From Udeniomyces pyricola (lineage: Eukaryota; Basidiomycota; Tremellomycetes; Cystofilobasidiales; Mrakiaceae): 64,000 nt of DNA. The stretch is taken from positions 1,388,108-1,452,107 of the forward strand of contig BCIK01000002.1 in assembly GCA_039545295.1 (NCBI GenBank). The letters are read 5' to 3'. Position 1 is the stretch's first letter. Every line of letters begins with the position of its first letter. The position numbers and the translations under genes were made by a program. The notes below the pieces were generated by a model. It saw only the letters and a program-made list of their open reading frames with translations. It did no database searches and had not been told where the DNA came from. Positions 22,341-33,973 of this stretch are shown piece after piece.

Positions 22341-23504
22341 GAACAAATCTCACGCCGCTTTTCTAATTTTTTTTAGTTTTTTTTTTCTTCAAATAGCGCC
22401 AATCCCTGATGCCATTACGCCCTTCCGCTGATTCTACTTGCCACCTGAAATTTCTTGCTCTGGACTATAGAGCCTGCTTCTCTACTTTTTACGTAGTTAA
22501 TTCTTAGCTCGAGCGGCCTCTTGTTTCCCGGGCCTGAGCTCGAGCCATTCCTGAGTCTACCCTGAATCTACCCTGATCGTACCTTGACTCTCGAAACCAG
22601 AAGCATTCGACTTCCCATCCAACCTCGTACCTAGAACACCCCATGGCCATCCTCGTCCTCATCCTTTGACCTCAGCTCGTAGCAGACGGGATGAAACGCC
22701 GACTCTGTGCGATGGAAGGAAAGATATGTCTCTGAGTGTCTAGTGCGACTTGGGCGGGTTTCGACAACGCAAGAGCTAGCCGATCTGGTCCGACGGCCCG
22801 GTTAGTGCTAAGGTTGTCGTGGTCGTTGACGGAGTGAGAGGGATGGATGTGCTCACTGACCATGGTGATGATGACGATGGGCGCACTTGAAGATGTATTC
22901 ACGAGGGTCGGATCGAAGGGTGTATTGATGACGGGGTGTTATAACACCAAGCCACGAACATCAGGACACGTACATAAAAGATGGTGTCAGACTCCCATTC
23001 GATCGGGGTTCCCCGAACGAATGTGCTTGTGGTGATATGATGCTATTATACAACCCTCGTCAGCAACTCCCTCGACCTCCACGGTATTCTGCACGCATAT
23101 GGTACCTTTGAACGTCTACATGTGAAGCTTTCGATCGCGCAGTCTCTCTTCAGCTCGGACTAATCTCTTGCTAGGCATCGCCCATCGTTTTTGTTTGCAG
23201 GTCAACGTACAACGTGGGACCCCTGAACTGATGGACTGATGAATCTCGGTTGCCGCTTGGATCATACCCGGTTGCGAGGCTAATCTGACCCATCAGCTGA
23301 TGATGCATCATAAAGTTTCAACAAACTGGGGCATCCCGAGCCCCTTTTATGAGCACCGCATGTAGTAGCTCCTTCCCCAACAAAAAGAGTTTCATCGCTT
23401 CCTCTCGCTAGTCTTTCCCATCGCCGCTTTGCCTTGTACCCTTTCTGTCGATCTGACCACCTGTCACCATCGCTTGTCTCCCCTCATCTGTGCATCTTGC
23501 TATC
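22341..23504. other. Intergenic between F-box-like gene and GDSL esterase 1
   Basis: No gene is supported. It contains the F-box 3' UTR and the promoter of the GDSL gene, whose leader (about 23380-23504) is CT-rich. Short open frames on either strand lack motifs and have weak starts. Confidence 0.55.
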
Positions 23505-25315
23505 ATGCTGTCCAACTTCCTACCCGTCCTCCTCATCCTCCTCGTACAATCTTCATTGGCCGCCCCGCTCTGGCTTCGAGACGTATCCTCTGATGCCACA
23601 GGGAACACGCCCGCTGCGGACCCTTCCGCGTACTTTGCCTCGAGTTCCGACCTCGTCACCTCATCCTTTTCTCAGATCGTCGTTTTCGGCGACAGCTTGA
23701 GCGACAACGGACATGGAGCCTTCAAGATCAGCGGAGGGGTCACCCCGCCGACGCCGGTAAGTCAAGCTGCGCTTCAGTTTATTCAGTCCCGTTCTGATGC
23801 ATGCTTGCTCTTGATCGGTAGAGTCGACGATCTACAAACCCCTACCCGCACTTCCAACTCTGAAACGTCGAATACCAACACAGGCTTCCCAAACGTGCAT
23901 GCTTGCTTACCTTTTCCAATCAATGTTCGCACGACTTTCACCTTCTTTTTCTTTCTCTCTTTTTTTTTCTTCCTCTAGGCGTATCCTAATGGCACGTTCA
24001 GCAACGGTCCTGTCTACACGAGTCAGCTTGCCGCTCGACTCGGACTGGATCTCATCGACTTTGGTAAGCATCAGATGTCTGTCGGCCACGTCTAGTATAG
24101 TAGTTTGATATCCTTCCGATCGTTGATCGAGCACGTGTTTGGCTATACTGTGCATGTCAGTTGCTTACTTTCGATCTCTTCGTATCCTCTTTCTTGTAAA
24201 TGATATACAAATCATCAGCCGTCGGAGGTGCCACCACTTACAATACTTCCAACCCTCCCTTCCTCATCAACAGCAAGAACCAGAGCGTTCCCATCCCAGC
24301 AACGCTCACCCAGCTCTCGTCCTACCTCACGGCGACACCGACGACTGAATTGAGCTCGACGCTCTTCATTCTGTTGACAGGCGGTAACGATCTGTTGGGA
24401 GGGCACAACATCACTGGCCTTCAAACAGCTCAGGCAATTCAAGGTGGCATCGATGACCTGCTCCATGCCGGTGAGTGAGAGTTGTCGCATTACCTTATAG
24501 CTTCCCCTAAGTGGTTCGCTTAGATCCTGATGTGTGACATCGAGATCATCCACTAATTCAGAACAGTATACGACCCCTTCTCTCCATCACTTCAATCCCA
24601 GGTGCCAAGTCGATCTTGCTGTTGAACATCTTTGCCATCACCTCGGATCTCGAGGCGTTCAAAGCCAAGGCTTCTCCTCAAGACGTCATCGCTGCCTCCT
24701 ACACCAGTGATCTCGCCGACTCCTTGCAAATCATCTTCAGCGCATCTCCTTATGCCGACGCCGTCGCCATCGCAGACGTCTTCTCGGGCAGCAAAGTTAT
24801 CGCGTCCGATCCGATAGCGTTCGGGTTCGATCCCGCACTTTTCACCAAGCAGTGTATGAACCTCACCGAGTCGTCCCTCACGTTCTGTGATGAGCCCGCC
24901 AAACACTTTTTCTGGGATGCCGTAAGTGGCAAAATTGGCGTCTTGCATTCAAAGGCCGAGCAGGGCGAGTCCATTTTGAACTCTTTCCCTTGTCCGGGGT
25001 TTTCATGTTTCTTTTTTTTTCTGCTTTCTTTTACTACTGTTCGTCTTTGATAGGTTCACCCGACAACGACCGCTCATGGCGTTCTCACCAGTAAGGCGTC
25101 TTCACTCGTTCATCATCCCCCCTCCCCTCGTATCATAAGTGGTTGTTTCTCTCTCGTCCATCGACGGCCACACTGACTTGATGATCATCTTGTCTGAAAT
25201 CCACCTGCCATCTTTTTTTTTTTCGCGGAAAACCTCCGATTGACCGACTCTATGGAAACGACCAGATCTTTGCCTTCGAACGCTTCTCGATCGCGCATGG
25301 GTTACCTCTGTCTGA
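23505..25315 (+). CDS. Secreted GDSL/SGNH esterase 1
   Basis: Six exons: 23505-23756, 23979-24063, 24219-24470, 24602-24921, 25054-25090, 25266-25315; 247 residues. A signal peptide is evident (MLSNFLPVLLILLVQSSLAA). SGNH blocks are intact: block I VVFGDSLSDNG with the nucleophile Ser, the plant-like block PVYTSQLAARLG, a Gly in AVGGAT, block III TGGNDLL, and block V FFWDAVHPTTTAH with the Asp/His pair. Several Asn-x-Ser/Thr sites fit secretion. Known role: hydrolysis of ester bonds in lipids or acetylated polysaccharides; the substrate is unknown. The start at 23505 is preferred over 23490 because it gives a cleaner signal peptide. The last exon is read in the frame LCLRTLLDRAWV, which aligns with esterase 2 (VLGTLYQRGWI). 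Confidence 0.88.
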
Positions 25316-25766
25316 AACATCTTGAAGAACCTGATGATCACCCCCTTTGATGTTATTCCCTTTCGTACACTGATACTCGCCGTCGGCTTCAGCGTTATGT
25401 CACTTCCGACCTAGACTTGGCATGGTCATCACTCCATTGAATAACTAATAAAGCCCAACGATCCTTCCATTCCATCGACTGGCCATCTGCTGTAAAACTG
25501 AATCCCATCTCTTTACTCTCCAATTTGCCTCTTTTCTTCCTCCGCTTCTTGTCTTTGTTCTGGCTGTAATTAATCCATGACGATGCCTTCAATCGAGACG
25601 ACAATGACGACAAAAGCAAGAAGAAGCAAAAGAAACAAAAGAAAGAAAGGGGGGCATGCTACGCAGCGGATATTGATACACGAATCGAATGAGTCGCCTC
25701 GAGCCTCGAAGTCATTCATTGACTCTCAAGCTAGCAAGTCCGACCTATCCAAAACCCAAACCAAAC

Positions 25767-25800
<34 letters not shown>

Positions 25801-25859
25801 AATCAAATAATTGAAATAATAATAATGATATCGGTATCGAAACGGATCGAACGAGGCAG

Positions 25860-25914
<55 letters not shown>

Positions 25915-26430
25915 AATCAAATAATTGAAATAATAATAATCATCAAGAACGGGTGTGAGATCTTTGCGAAGTGAAGCGAAAAAAAAAAAAAAAAAAAAAA
26001 AAACACCCAAAGCTCTGACACTGACACGGCCGGGCCGCACATGGGGTTTTGCATTGCATCCATAGCTAGCTAACGGCAGATACATATATCTATATATATA
26101 TATTTGGGTGGGCCCGATGAATGGAAGCATGCCGATCATGCGATAGGATCGATCCGAGTGTCCGCAAATGGAATGCTATGTAGAGTGCGTTGAGCAACCG
26201 TTCGATAGTTCGATGTCGACGATATGTCATGAATCCTCCATGTGTCTCCATCGAAAAAAAAAAAANAAAAAAAAAAGAGAGAACCTCGCAAAAAAAAAAA
26301 AAAAACCCCTCAATGTGATCTTTTCCTCACCTTCCTTCTTGCTCCCCCCCCCCCCTCCCGTCCCGTCCCCCTTCCCCCTTGCTTTTTTTCTTCTTTTTTT
26401 TTTCTTCTTTCTTTCGTTTCTTTGAAAAAC
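25316..26430. other. Convergent intergenic region with three poly-A tracts
   Basis: Lies between the tails of GDSL esterase 1 (+) and MON1 (-). It holds poly-A runs at 25768-25798, 25860-25912 and 25979-26003 and a 28-bp direct repeat next to the first two. It also has A-runs with an N at 26266, C-rich 26346-26356 and T-rich 26383-26402. No gene is supported. The long Phe-rich minus-strand frame here is a translation of poly-A. Confidence 0.6.
25768..26003 (+). repeat. Poly-A / 28-bp direct repeat block
   Basis: Three A tracts (31, 53 and 25 nt). An identical 28-bp segment beginning CCAATCAAATAATTG follows the first tract at 25799-25826 and the second at 25913-25940, after which the copies diverge. 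This could be local tandem duplication anchored on poly-A. Confidence 0.8.
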
Positions 26431-26591
26431 CTAACCGAATACAGGCGCCTCCCGAATGAAGACCGACCCTTCTTCGCGTCGGACCCAACGTGCGACTTTG
26501 TTCGCGATCGCCACCGCTGCGGGTTTTGGGACCGTCGGTCCAAAAGCGACGTATAACTCGAACGGTTTCGTGAACTGGATGAGAGGAAAGC

Positions 26592-26684
<93 letters not shown>

Positions 26685-27678
26685 TGTGTGTGTGTGTTTA
26701 TTTTTGGTGGTGGGGAAAGAGAGGGAGAGGGGAAGGAGGAGGAAAGCGGAGGTGATGAATAAAAAAAAAGAAAAGAACGTTAGGACCAACCTCAACTAAC
26801 CATGAACTTCTCCCACGTCTCCCGAAATGATGGAGGGGGGGGGGAGTAGAGAGAGCAAGGCAAGCGAAAGAGAGAAACAAAAGGAAATATTCCGTTCCTT
26901 TTCTCTCTCTTTTTATATATTCACATATAAATTAAAGGAAAAAAAATAACAGACTTACCCAACCCAAGACAGCGACGTCCTTTGTGCGGATATAAACGAG
27001 CGAGAGCGGTTCGGCGCCCGGATGGGATTTCCCATGGAGGGCATCGTAGAGACGTTGGTATAGCGTCAGAAGGCTAAGTGACAGGAATAGGGTGGGAGGG
27101 GGTGGGAGTGATGGGCAGGGGAGGGAGGGGAGGGCGAGAGGATGGGAGGAGAAGACGAAGGGGGAATAAAGGGGTGAGTTAGGTGAGTGAGTTCTAAGAA
27201 CGGGGATGTGGGACGATTTTTTCTTGTTTATTTGCCTTCCTTCCTTCTGACGGTCATCGTTTCCTTCGTTTCGGACATTCCCCCTTCTTCTCTCTAATCA
27301 AAAAAGGGAGTAATACAGAGAAAAAAAAACAAAAAAAGAGACGGACCGAATCTGGGCTTGGCGTGTTTCGAACGGTCCCTCGGTGCCCCAAGCCGGTTGG
27401 GTCGATTGGACATTGATGCAAGAGCGATAGATGAAATGTTGTAAACCCGGGATGGACAAGTCCCCTGATCATTATTTTTATATATATATCGAGGCCCGAA
27501 TGCACCCGTCCGCGACCGCGAGGAGGGGATGGGATGGGATGGGATGGGATGGGATGGGATGGGATGGGATGGGATGGGATGGGATGGGATGGGAATGCGA
27601 GGAGGGAGATTGTTTTGGGGAGGGGAGTTTGGAAAAGAGTAGGTCGGAGTAAGTAAATGCAAGGCGTTCCACAACAAG

Positions 27679-27723
<45 letters not shown>

Positions 27724-30541
27724 CGATGAGCAGAGACGAAGGACGGAAAAATCTCAAAGATCACAAAGATCACAAAGATCACTAAGGGAGGAAAACAACA
27801 AAAACAAGAAAAGCTAAAATAAAAAAAAAATAAAAAAGCCTTTTTTTTTTCCTTCACCCCCTTCGTCCAAAGAGGGGAAGGAAGGTTTAACTCACCGACG
27901 GAATAAGGATGCATTTCGATCGCCCGCTCAATCGCCGGTAGGAGGTTGGCACTTTCGAATCTCTACGTTTTGTTTTGGTTTGTTTTTGAACGTCAATTTC
28001 GCAGAGGACGTATACGGATGGAGAAAGAGAAGAAAGAGGGGTCAGAAGTGAAGCGCAAAAGAGGAGGAGGGCCGGGGGAAGGGGGGGGGGGGTTTCAGAG
28101 TTCGTTCCTGTATTTCTATTCTGATCAAGATATCGGGTTCATTCTCTCGTATGCAGGTGACGGAATTCAAGGAGATGGACGACAGACAGAAAAAGGAAGG
28201 GAAACCGAACGGAGAGAAGGAGAGCGAGAGAACGCAGGGGATGTTATGACAGACATACCTCCATAACCTTAGCTTTCCCTTCCCTCATCGCTTCAAACCC
28301 AGCTTTATCGGCTCCAACCCAAACCAACCCCACATCCTCCTTCACAAACGTCACATACACATACAAGAACCCTTCGTCTCTAAATTTGGGTAAGCAGATC
28401 GGGAGCCAGGCTTCGTTGTCAACCCGTCGAAGGTCGGGTGAGGATCGGATGAGGTTCACGAGGAGGTGAAGGTCAGTTGGGTGGATGGAGTGTTTTTTGG
28501 GTCGAAGGAGGGTGAGTACGTTGAGGTCGGGTCCGGCTAAGAGGAGGGCATAGAGGAGATGTTTCGCTGGGGAATGGGATAGTTTGGTGGAAGAAGTGGA
28601 AGAAGAAGAAGAAGAGATGGAGTGAGAGGATAAGAGGAGAGCTTGACCGAGAGATTCACGGAGGGATTGAGGTGCTCGAAGTGGAGATAGTGAATGTGTG
28701 AGGAGAGGGAAGGAAGTTTGAAGCGTCTTGATCAATGTGTGTAGGACATTATCAGTCCCTACTCATCCGCCATGAAGAGAAAGGAAGATGAACAGTCACA
28801 CGCAGAAGAAGGAGGAAAAAAAAGGAAACGGGATTAGTCCGTGACCAAGGAGACATGGCCATCCAAGAGTGAGCTATGTAAGTGATGGGTCTCCTCTTCG
28901 GTAAGGACCGCCTTAACACTCTTCCTTCCCTCACTCACCTTCAAGTAACCGACGGAGATCGAAGCCCTTTTGCCGGGCAAAAATTTTCTTCAACTGGCTA
29001 GCGGTGATAATACTCAAGATCTGGAGATACAGGTACTCCAAATGGGATCGAAGCTAGGCGAGACGAAGATGGAGCATCGAGATCGTTATCAGGAGAAGAT
29101 AGGGCAAGGGACAAAGAGGTGGAAGGGAATCAGGTCAGTGGTGGGATAGAGTTTTGCGGGCTAGGCTGGGACGACAAGATACCAAGAGGATCCGACTAAC
29201 GATGGATTCAGGCTCTCCCCAGTCCGAAACCGCGGCCAAGTACAGCGGTGGTCGAATCAAGACGACGATCTGGGTTGGGCCTGAAACGATACTCCTATAA
29301 CATGAGTCCGAATCACACGCCCGCACACAACCATTAGTTCCAAAGGACTGGGACCTCTTGTCAGATCTCGGGAATAGGATGCGACGCAATCAGTCGATAG
29401 AATTGGTACCAACCGGAGTTTGTCGCCACCTTCCTGAAGGAAAATGGAGATAAGAGCTTGGAGCACGCCTACGATCTCGTTGAGCTCGGTCTCTCCCGTA
29501 TTGCTGATCCGTATAGAGGTTACATCAGCTTGTCTCTTTGACGTGTTTGAGAGGTGAGAGAATCACAATTTCCTCTTTCAACGATCGCTCAAGAGATCGA
29601 GGGCGTGGGGGGATGGGGAAGGATCAACTTACATGGAAAACACGGGTTTGCCCGCATCTGTAAGGATGAAGTATTTGCGGTCCTGGTACGATTCTGATGC
29701 AAAACAAGGTCCATGAACGGATTTGGAGGCAACAGTGTTGAGTCCACAAACCTATGCAATCGAGTACGCGTGCAATGTAGTCAAGGAGAGAACTTGAGAG
29801 ATGGAACTGACCGCGTTCGCTGTGGTGACGGATCTGATCGAGACCTATCGTCGGTTGGGATGTAGATTCTGGGAGGTCATGGATGGTGACTTCCCTTTCT
29901 TTGCCTTTGAGGGTAGATGTACCTGTGATGCTGAGGGTTCGACGAAGCTGATCTTGCAAGGACAAAGCCGATGGGCCGGCTGCACTGTAGGATGTGGCTT
30001 TTGCGTCGGCTGAACTGTCGGATGCCATCTCGCCTGCTTCCTTTATCGGTCCGGTGTAAGGTGTGGTTAAATCCGAGGACAGCCGTGTGGTAGTGATTGA
30101 TAGAGTCTCTCTTGCTACAGGCTCGTCATCGTCGTCGTCATCGTCGTCATTGGCGGCGGAATTGAGTTGATCGGCAAGGACGATGCTATGACTGCCGTTG
30201 CTGCTACTGCTGCTGCTGCTGCTACTGTTCATTGGACTCCTATCGTTCCGACTACTTTGACTGGACGAACTAGGAGCATGACCGTCAGGATTCTGATCGG
30301 ATAGCTTGTGGATTTGTCTACGTTGGATAGGAAACTCGAGATCCAACGAAGACGCGTCGGAGCCTGGGGCGGATTCGACGGGCGATGGGGCGTAGTCATC
30401 GCGTGGACGGCGGGAGGAGTGGGTGTCTCGGGTGAGATGGGGGGGCAACGCGAGCGAGGGGGTTAGGAAAGGGCTGAGAAAGGAGGACGGCTTGCGAGAG
30501 AGGGTGGGTGGGATGGGTGTGAGCTGCTGAGAGGAGGACAT
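26431..30541 (-). CDS. MON1: Mon1, Mon1-Ccz1 Rab7 GEF subunit
   Basis: Ten exons from 30541: 30541-29812, 29693-29633, 29503-29414, 29294-29201, 29053-28939, 28758-28259, 27962-27896, 27464-27347, 27073-26959, 26574-26431; 677 residues. The N-terminal about 240 residues are Ser/Asp-rich and disordered. Three longin-type segments follow, with Mon1 blocks DRKYFILTDAGKPVFS, ELNEIVGVLQALISIFLQ, QIVVLIRPPLYLAAVS, LRSHLEYLYLQILSIIT, DEAWLP-like NEAWLPICLPKF, IPGLQHFIYRS, LLTLYQRLYDALHG and FELYVAFGP. Known role: with Ccz1 it activates Ypt7/Rab7 on late endosomes, vacuoles and autophagosomes. Introns 7 and 9 carry large microsatellites and homopolymers. Divergent from GDSL esterase 2 (421 bp). Confidence 0.92.
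26596..26681 (+). repeat. (GA)n microsatellite in MON1 intron 9
   Basis: About 43 uninterrupted GA units. On the MON1 strand this is a CT tract directly upstream of the last 3' splice site (CAG ending at 26575), so it forms an exceptionally long polypyrimidine tract. Confidence 0.9.
27526..27590 (+). repeat. (GGGAT)13 minisatellite in MON1 intron 7
   Basis: Thirteen perfect pentanucleotide units on the plus strand, inside the intron between MON1 exons 7 and 8. The same intron holds a 43-A run at 27679-27721. Confidence 0.92.
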
Positions 30542-30962
30542 GGTATATGAGGATGGGATATCGATATGGATATGTATAGTTATACACAAGTCGGAGTCAT
30601 GATCGATGACTGGAATATGACGACCGCAGGAATCGGCTTGGAATTGGCCGCCATGAAGAACACGCCTCCCAAGGCTGTGCCGAAGAAAAGCTGTGTGAGC
30701 CATAAGAGTCCAAGACTGCGACGCCAGGCGAGGCTCCCCTTGAATTAGTGTCTCGCTATATACAACACGCCTGCGGGATTTCGATGGGTGACCCACCTCC
30801 CCTTCGATTTCAGCTTGCATCATGCATCCCCTTCTTCGTACACCCCCCCTCCCCCCTCGTTAGATCTCCTAGACCTCAGCCTTTGACGTCGTCTCAACCT
30901 TTTCCCCCATATCTCCCAGCCTCCTTATACCATCCATACATAGACAGTCTCTCGAAACGCTC
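30542..30962. promoter_or_regulatory. Divergent promoter of MON1 and GDSL esterase 2
   Basis: 421 bp between two opposed start codons. The GDSL side has a C-rich leader (about 30840-30960). The MON1 side has AT-rich sequence with TATACA near 30580. An open frame extends upstream of the MON1 start but has no support from the family. Confidence 0.5.
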
Positions 30963-33345
30963 ATGGCCCCCTCAAGTTCAAGCCGGCCACAGCCGCCCCC
31001 GCTCTCCTCGGCCCTCCAGCTGGTCCTTCTCTCCCTCTTGGCTTCTTCCCCATACACTCAAGCCTCGCCCATTTTTCTCCAAGGTCTTCGTCCCCACGCA
31101 TCATCCTCATCAGGCTTGAATCTCGCTCTCGACTCTTCTTCTACGACGCCTCTCAACCTGACGGAACCCGTGTATTACAACGCGAGTGATTCGACCCAAC
31201 CTTTTGCCTTTGGCACCGCCGCCAACACGTTCTCGAGCGAGTTTACGTCCATCGTCGTCTTTGGAGACTCGTTGAGCGATAATGGAGATGGTACGTTTCT
31301 TTTCCCTCTCTTTTTTTCTTCTTCTTTTCTTTCTCCATCACTTGCGTTCTCTCTTGTTCTTTGTCGATTAGAGGAGAGATGTGGCGGTTAGGGTGATATT
31401 GTTCGGCTGAGGAGTGACCTGTAGTGGATGGGGGGCCTATCACTGCAGACGGCCGGCCCGTCCAAACCAATTCAAAAGGTCTACGCAATGACATGTAATC
31501 AATCCTCCCCCCCCCCCCTTCATCCTCATCCTCAACTTCACCCACTTTCCCCACGCAAAGACAAACACGAACAAAGGTAGAAATCTACCAGAGAGCAGCA
31601 GAGATGAGCCTCCTCACGCTTTCAATTGTTAGGGACGACAAGGCATCGGGCTGGTTGCTTGCCTTTGTCCATCTCGGTGCACAAAATCCCATGCCCACAC
31701 GACTCGCTCCGTGCGATTGATTATGTCACGCGCCGTCGCGCCTTATTTCGTCGTCATCCTTGATGGACTGATCCTCCCCTTTCTTCCAATCCCCTGTCGC
31801 TTCACTTGCTATGTGTATATATTTCCATTCAGGTGCTTACAAGCTCACGAGTGGAGCGACACCTCTCGGTCCGAAATATCCCGACCACACGTACTCCAAC
31901 GGACCTGTTTACGTCAGTTACACGGCCGATCGGTTGGGTCTCTCCGGGGCGCTAACGGATTATGGTAAGTTCTTCTCTCGATGCATGTAGCATGTAACGG
32001 CATGCAAAGGTCCAAGGCAAACGCCATGGGGAATACAACAAGACCGAAACTTGCCAACTTACCCTTCACCTTTAACCTTTTTCTTTTCTTTTCTTTCCCC
32101 CTTTCTGCTTTTTCTTCTATTCTTTTCTGCTCTGCCTCTTTCCTATACCTCTGTGCTCCACCTCACGTCGCATCTTGATCTCCTCCAAACGTTTGCCTTC
32201 TAGCCGTCGGTGGTTCGAAAACGTTTACCTCTAACCCTCCTTTCGTCCTAACCAACGCCCAAACCCAAGCGAAAATCATCGTGCCCTCCGCTCAAGCCCA
32301 AGTGGCCGAACACCTCATCACCACCTCCCTCGAGACCTTCGCCACGGGAGCTCGTAACCCGAAACCACTGGAGAACAGGCTGTATATCGTGTTTACCGGA
32401 GGGAATGATCTGTTGTCTAGTGGAGAGGAAATTAGTGGGGGTCAGACGGCGTCGGGCATTCAGGCGGCGGTCGATACGTTGATGCAAGCAGGTTAGCTTT
32501 TCTCATGTCTCTTTTTCTTTTTTTTTTCTTTTTTTTTTCTTCTTCTTTTTTTTCTTTTTGTACTCTGCTCAGAGATCTCGATACGATTTGAGACTGTTTG
32601 GTCGTCTTGTAACTCGGAGGGAAAACTGATCTTTTCTCTATTCTTCTTTGTTCTCCCTCTTCTTGACCTTTCCCTCCCTCCCCCCCCCCCTCCCGCTCTC
32701 TCACACACACACACACTCTGTCCGTTTCTCTTTCGCTCCTTCAGGCGCGACGAAAATCATCGTCATCAACCTCCTCGCGACGGTGACGAACCTTCCCGCG
32801 CTCGAAACTTCTCCCAGCCTCGAACAACACGCCGCCCAATACGTTCTCGATCTCCACGACAGCCTCCTCACCCTCTTCACGCAAACCAATTACAGCTCGA
32901 CCGTAGCGATCGCCGATCTGTATACAGCTAGTCGGGCGATTGCGGATGATCCAGAAAAGTTTGGGTTCGATTCGAGAGTGATGAATGAGTCGTGTTGGGA
33001 TGGACAGAGTGCGTGTAGTGATCCGGCGAGTCACTTCTTTTGGGATGACGTTCATCCGACGACGACAGCCCATTCTCTCATTGCTTGTACGTTTGACGTT
33101 GTTGTTTCTTCTGGTTTCTCTTGGGTNTTTTCTTGGGGTTTTTTTTTTTTTTTTGGTGGTTGCGTTGGTGGCCCCCTTTCTGCTTTTTTTTTTAGGACGG
33201 GTGTAGAGTAGAATCGCTTACTGTGCCCAGATGCTCATTGAATCCTTATCAATTGACCTTTTCCTCTCTCTCTCTGTGAATCAATCAACCAGCCATGGTC
33301 CTCGGAACCCTCTACCAACGCGGATGGATCTCCTACGCGTCATGA
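30963..33345 (+). CDS. Secreted GDSL/SGNH esterase 2
   Basis: Five exons: 30963-31290, 31833-31964, 32204-32491, 32745-33086, 33293-33345; 380 residues. A hydrophobic signal segment (LQLVLLSLLASSPYTQAS, about residues 20-37) sits behind a Ser/Pro-rich start. SGNH blocks: VVFGDSLSDNGDG (nucleophile Ser), SNGPVYVSYTADRLGL, AVGGSKT, TGGNDLL, and FFWDDVHPTTTAH with the catalytic Asp and His. It ends SMVLGTLYQRGWISYAS. It is a paralogue of the enzyme at 23505-25315, with a longer N-terminus (about 85 residues before block I) and longer insertions. Three intron positions are shared with the paralogue. The 542-nt first intron is large for this genome. The N at 33127 is intronic. Substrate unknown. 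Confidence 0.88.
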
Positions 33346-33973
33346 TGGGCCATTCGTTGTCTTTGAGTTACATCATCCTACTCATGGTTTTTCTGCGGCC
33401 TTAGCTACAGGAGGATTCGATCAGCCCCCCTTTCCTTCTCCCCCCCCCCCCCCCCCTTTCTTCGGCCGCGCCTCGTCCTTTCCCTCTCTGCACACTTGAT
33501 AGACAGTTGAGATATGGACGATGAATCGCCTCGGACCTGAATCTTTTCTGTTGGGGTTCTGATGACAGTTAGCTAGTTGATGGTTTGAGTCAATGGACTT
33601 TTTGGATGAATGCCGTTAGAGTTTAGTTGATATGGACGTGTGTGTGTGTGTGCTTGATGGAATTGGCTAGCTGGAGTACGTGCTAGTAGGACAAGGTGAG
33701 GATGGATGAGGGGTGATGATGGTTAGAATGATATACATATATATATGCGTGGATATATGCGTGGATATATGCGCGTGGATATATATATATATATATATAT
33801 ATATGGACGCATTAAATTAAATAAAGAAATGGATTAAATCCATCTCGTTCTCCTCCCACCCCACCCATTCAATCAATCAACCCATTCCCCTCGGCCATCC
33901 CATCCCATCCCATCGACCAACCATCCATCCTACCCTCGTCCTCTCCCTTGACATCGCCCTCGCCTCCCCAACC
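33346..33973. other. Intergenic between GDSL esterase 2 and PDX1
   Basis: Contains the esterase 3' UTR, a C-run at 33440-33457, and an alternating AT/GCGTGGATAT repeat at about 33730-33805 with a pure TA stretch of about 26 nt. The PDX1 leader follows. No gene is supported. Confidence 0.6.

Noticed and set aside
25266..25315. Alternative last-exon reading of GDSL esterase 1 (FAFERFSIAHG)
   Set aside because: The phase after 25090 does not allow it. The other frame fits the splice and aligns with the end of esterase 2.
25726..26139. 137-codon minus-strand frame rich in Phe
   Set aside because: It is a translation of poly-A tracts on the opposite strand and has no non-repeat content.
27254..27914. 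Two long minus-strand frames with poly-Phe and Ser-His-Pro-Ile-Pro repeats
   Set aside because: They translate the poly-A run and GGGAT minisatellite inside MON1 intron 7; the real exon 8 is 27464-27347 in another frame.
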